This document shows positions 62,914 through 64,000 of a stretch of 64,000 nt of DNA, one piece after another (position 1 is the first letter of the stretch; the number at the start of each line of letters is the position of its first letter). The position numbers and the translations under genes were made by a program. The DNA comes from JAEINY01 sp942490535 (GTDB lineage Bacteria > Bacteroidota > Bacteroidia > Bacteroidales > Marinilabiliaceae), in NCBI GenBank assembly GCA_942490535.1, contig CALNXQ010000005.1, positions 1,364,001 through 1,428,000 of the forward strand. Reading direction: 5' to 3'. The notes under the pieces are model-generated. The model did no database searches and was not told the DNA's origin. It worked only from the letters and a program-made list of their open reading frames with translations.

Positions 62914-63720
62914 TTAATCTAGTAGTGAATCATAGAAACCATTGTAGGCAGCTACGTAGCATTCTTCATCGTGGTAGCCTAAAAATGGCTTACCGGATTT
63001 TTGTATAAACTCACTGATCTCTGGATTTATTGTTTCGCTTCCCTGAATAATGCCATCCGACATAGAGATAGCTAATTTAGTTAGGTTGGCATAGTTGTTA
63101 TTGGTCATCAAGTCGAGGTCCGAGTCTTCAATGCCATCAAGCTTCAATTTTTCTTTAAAGTTTTCAGGCCATTCGTTTTTGAAGGCATCATCATAAACCG
63201 TATATACTACCTTTGAATTGGAAAAATGAGGGTCCTCATTCATCGCTTTTTTGATGTATAAAGGAGCCAGGGCAGTAATCCATCCGTTGCAATGAACAAC
63301 ATCCGGCGCCCATCGTAATTTCTTAGTTGTTTCTAATACACCTCGTGCAAAAAAGATAGCGCGCTCATCATTGTCATCGAATTCAGTTCCATCATCATCG
63401 GTGACAATAAATTTGCGTTGAAAATAATCTTCATTGTCGATAAAGTAGACTTGCATACGAGCAGCTTGTATCGATGCCACTTTAATGATTAGAGGATGGT
63501 CAGTATCATCTATAATCAAATTCATACCAGATAATCGAATCACTTCGTGTAATTGATTGCGCCGTTCATTGATGCAACCAAATCGAGGCATGAAAGTTCT
63601 GATTTCTTTTCCTAATTCCTGTATGCCTTGCGGTAAATAACGCCCGACTTTCGACATTACAGATTCAGGTAAATATGGGGTGATTTCCTGGGAGATGAAT
63701 AAAACTTTGGCTTTTTCCAT
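62914..63720 (-). CDS. One-domain glycogen/starch synthase-like protein (GT5 N-terminal half)
   Basis: From the ATG at 63720 the protein is 268 residues: MEKAKVLFISQEITPYLPES, then KVGRYLPQGIQELGKEIRTFMPRFG, and DVVHCNGWITALAPLYIK near 155. This is the GT5 N-terminal Rossmann half only. The second GT-B half with the donor-binding motifs is absent, although the stop is followed at once by DUF4270. In glycogen synthases the ADP-glucose loop is KxGGL; here it reads SKVGRYL, so it is not a normal synthase. Such short forms are usual at this locus in Bacteroidota. It is divergent from the presumed panC. Confidence 0.85.
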   Translation of the reverse strand: MEKAKVLFISQEITPYLPESVMSKVGRYLPQGIQELGKEIRTFMPRFGCINERRNQLHEVIRLSGMNLIIDDTDHPLIIKVASIQAARMQVYFIDNEDYFQRKFIVTDDDGTEFDDNDERAIFFARGVLETTKKLRWAPDVVHCNGWITALAPLYIKKAMNEDPHFSNSKVVYTVYDDAFKNEWPENFKEKLKLDGIEDSDLDLMTNNNYANLTKLAISMSDGIIQGSETINPEISEFIQKSGKPFLGYHDEECYVAAYNGFYDSLLD

Positions 63721-63982
63721 TGTAATATATCGGTAGATGTATTTTTTGCTGATGCAAAAGTACGAAAAATATGCAAGTTGGCAAAGTTCAGGGCCTGATT
63801 GACTCTGCCTGGATAGAAAGAAAATAGTTTTTGGTTGATTTTGGGCCTGGCTCCACAAAAATTAAAACAAGTTTGATTAAGGTGCTACAACTATGGTTCG
63901 AATTTTATTACTTTGCCGCGTTTAAACAACTTATTGATGGTAGGTGAACCTAAAAGGGGAATCTTCGTTTTTCTTTAGAGTG
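63721..63982. promoter_or_regulatory. Divergent spacer between the GT5-like gene and presumed panC
   Basis: A 262-bp spacer that must hold two promoters. TTACTTTG at 63908-63915 resembles a -7 element for the plus strand, but no TTTG lies at the proper distance. No hairpin or operator is obvious. Confidence 0.35.
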
Positions 63983-64000
63983 ATGAAAATAGCTAAAACA
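63983..64000 (+). CDS. panC: First codons of a probable pantoate-beta-alanine ligase (partial)
   Basis: ATG AAA ATA GCT AAA ACA begins at 63983 and runs off the window. The residues MKIAKT match the usual panC start, and a GT5-like/panC divergent pair is common in Bacteroidota. The assignment rests mainly on that gene order, since only six codons are visible. Confidence 0.4.

Overview
The window is a chromosomal segment of a Bacteroidota bacterium, most likely from Bacteroidales/Marinilabiliales. The evidence is the gene content: DUF4270 lipoprotein next to a one-domain GT5 'glycogen synthase', an HU-CCDC81-SPOR protein, a DUF4954 protein, a Wzi-family capsule protein, lamin-tail-domain secreted protein, and Wza/Wzc export pair. 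Shine-Dalgarno sequences are largely absent, and a textbook Bacteroidota promoter (TTTG, 19 nt, TAnnTTTG) precedes the tRNA-Glu/rpsT unit. The taxonomic placement is inference from content; no 16S rRNA gene is present.

Layout. 1-9.4 kb: tail of an unknown gene, asd, a secreted lamin-tail protein, then a minus-strand UDP-sugar cassette (wbpA-, wbpD- and wbpE-like) and a Wzi-type outer-membrane barrel. 9.6-12.6 kb: metK, three identical tRNA-Glu genes with rpsT between the first and second, and radC. 12.6-26 kb: an accessory, visibly AT-richer surface-glycan region (FemAB/GNAT-like proteins, Wzx flippase, two glycosyltransferases, an acyltransferase, and an FdtA/FdtB-type dTDP-aminosugar module). 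It is interrupted by an IS21 element that itself carries an ISL3 element with a perfect 8-bp target duplication. Several genes here are broken: one fdtA copy has a one-base frameshift, fdtB has an early amber codon, and only the last ~60 codons of a lacZ-like gene remain.

26-37 kb is housekeeping: upp, folK, sppA, lpxK, a purine nucleoside phosphorylase, an SDR protein, OsmC, ribE, an M24 peptidase and a C1 peptidase. 37-43 kb is a minus-strand export operon: two SPOR-like periplasmic proteins, wza and wzc. 43-54 kb: HD hydrolase, a class A PBP, rlpA, DUF502, YjbR, YraN, LD-carboxypeptidase, metG and the HU-SPOR protein. 53-64 kb is nucleotide-sugar and aminosugar metabolism (galE, rfbB, glmS, nagB, DUF4954), then DUF4270, the GT5-like protein and the first codons of a probable panC.

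How the genes work together. GlmS, GalE, RfbB, the Wbp-like enzymes and the Fdt module make activated sugars. The glycosyltransferases, acyltransferase and Wzx assemble and flip repeat units, and Wza/Wzc/Wzi plus the SPOR-like proteins export and anchor them.

The most unusual signal is a set of three degenerate tandem arrays in intergenic spacers (about 4.3, 33.9 and 46.5 kb). Their sequences differ, but their periods are all 21 bp or 42 bp. The largest (33877-34296) keeps a strict 21-bp phase for 20 units, with a 42-bp dimer amplified five times in its middle. None of the three looks like a CRISPR array or a convincing gene.
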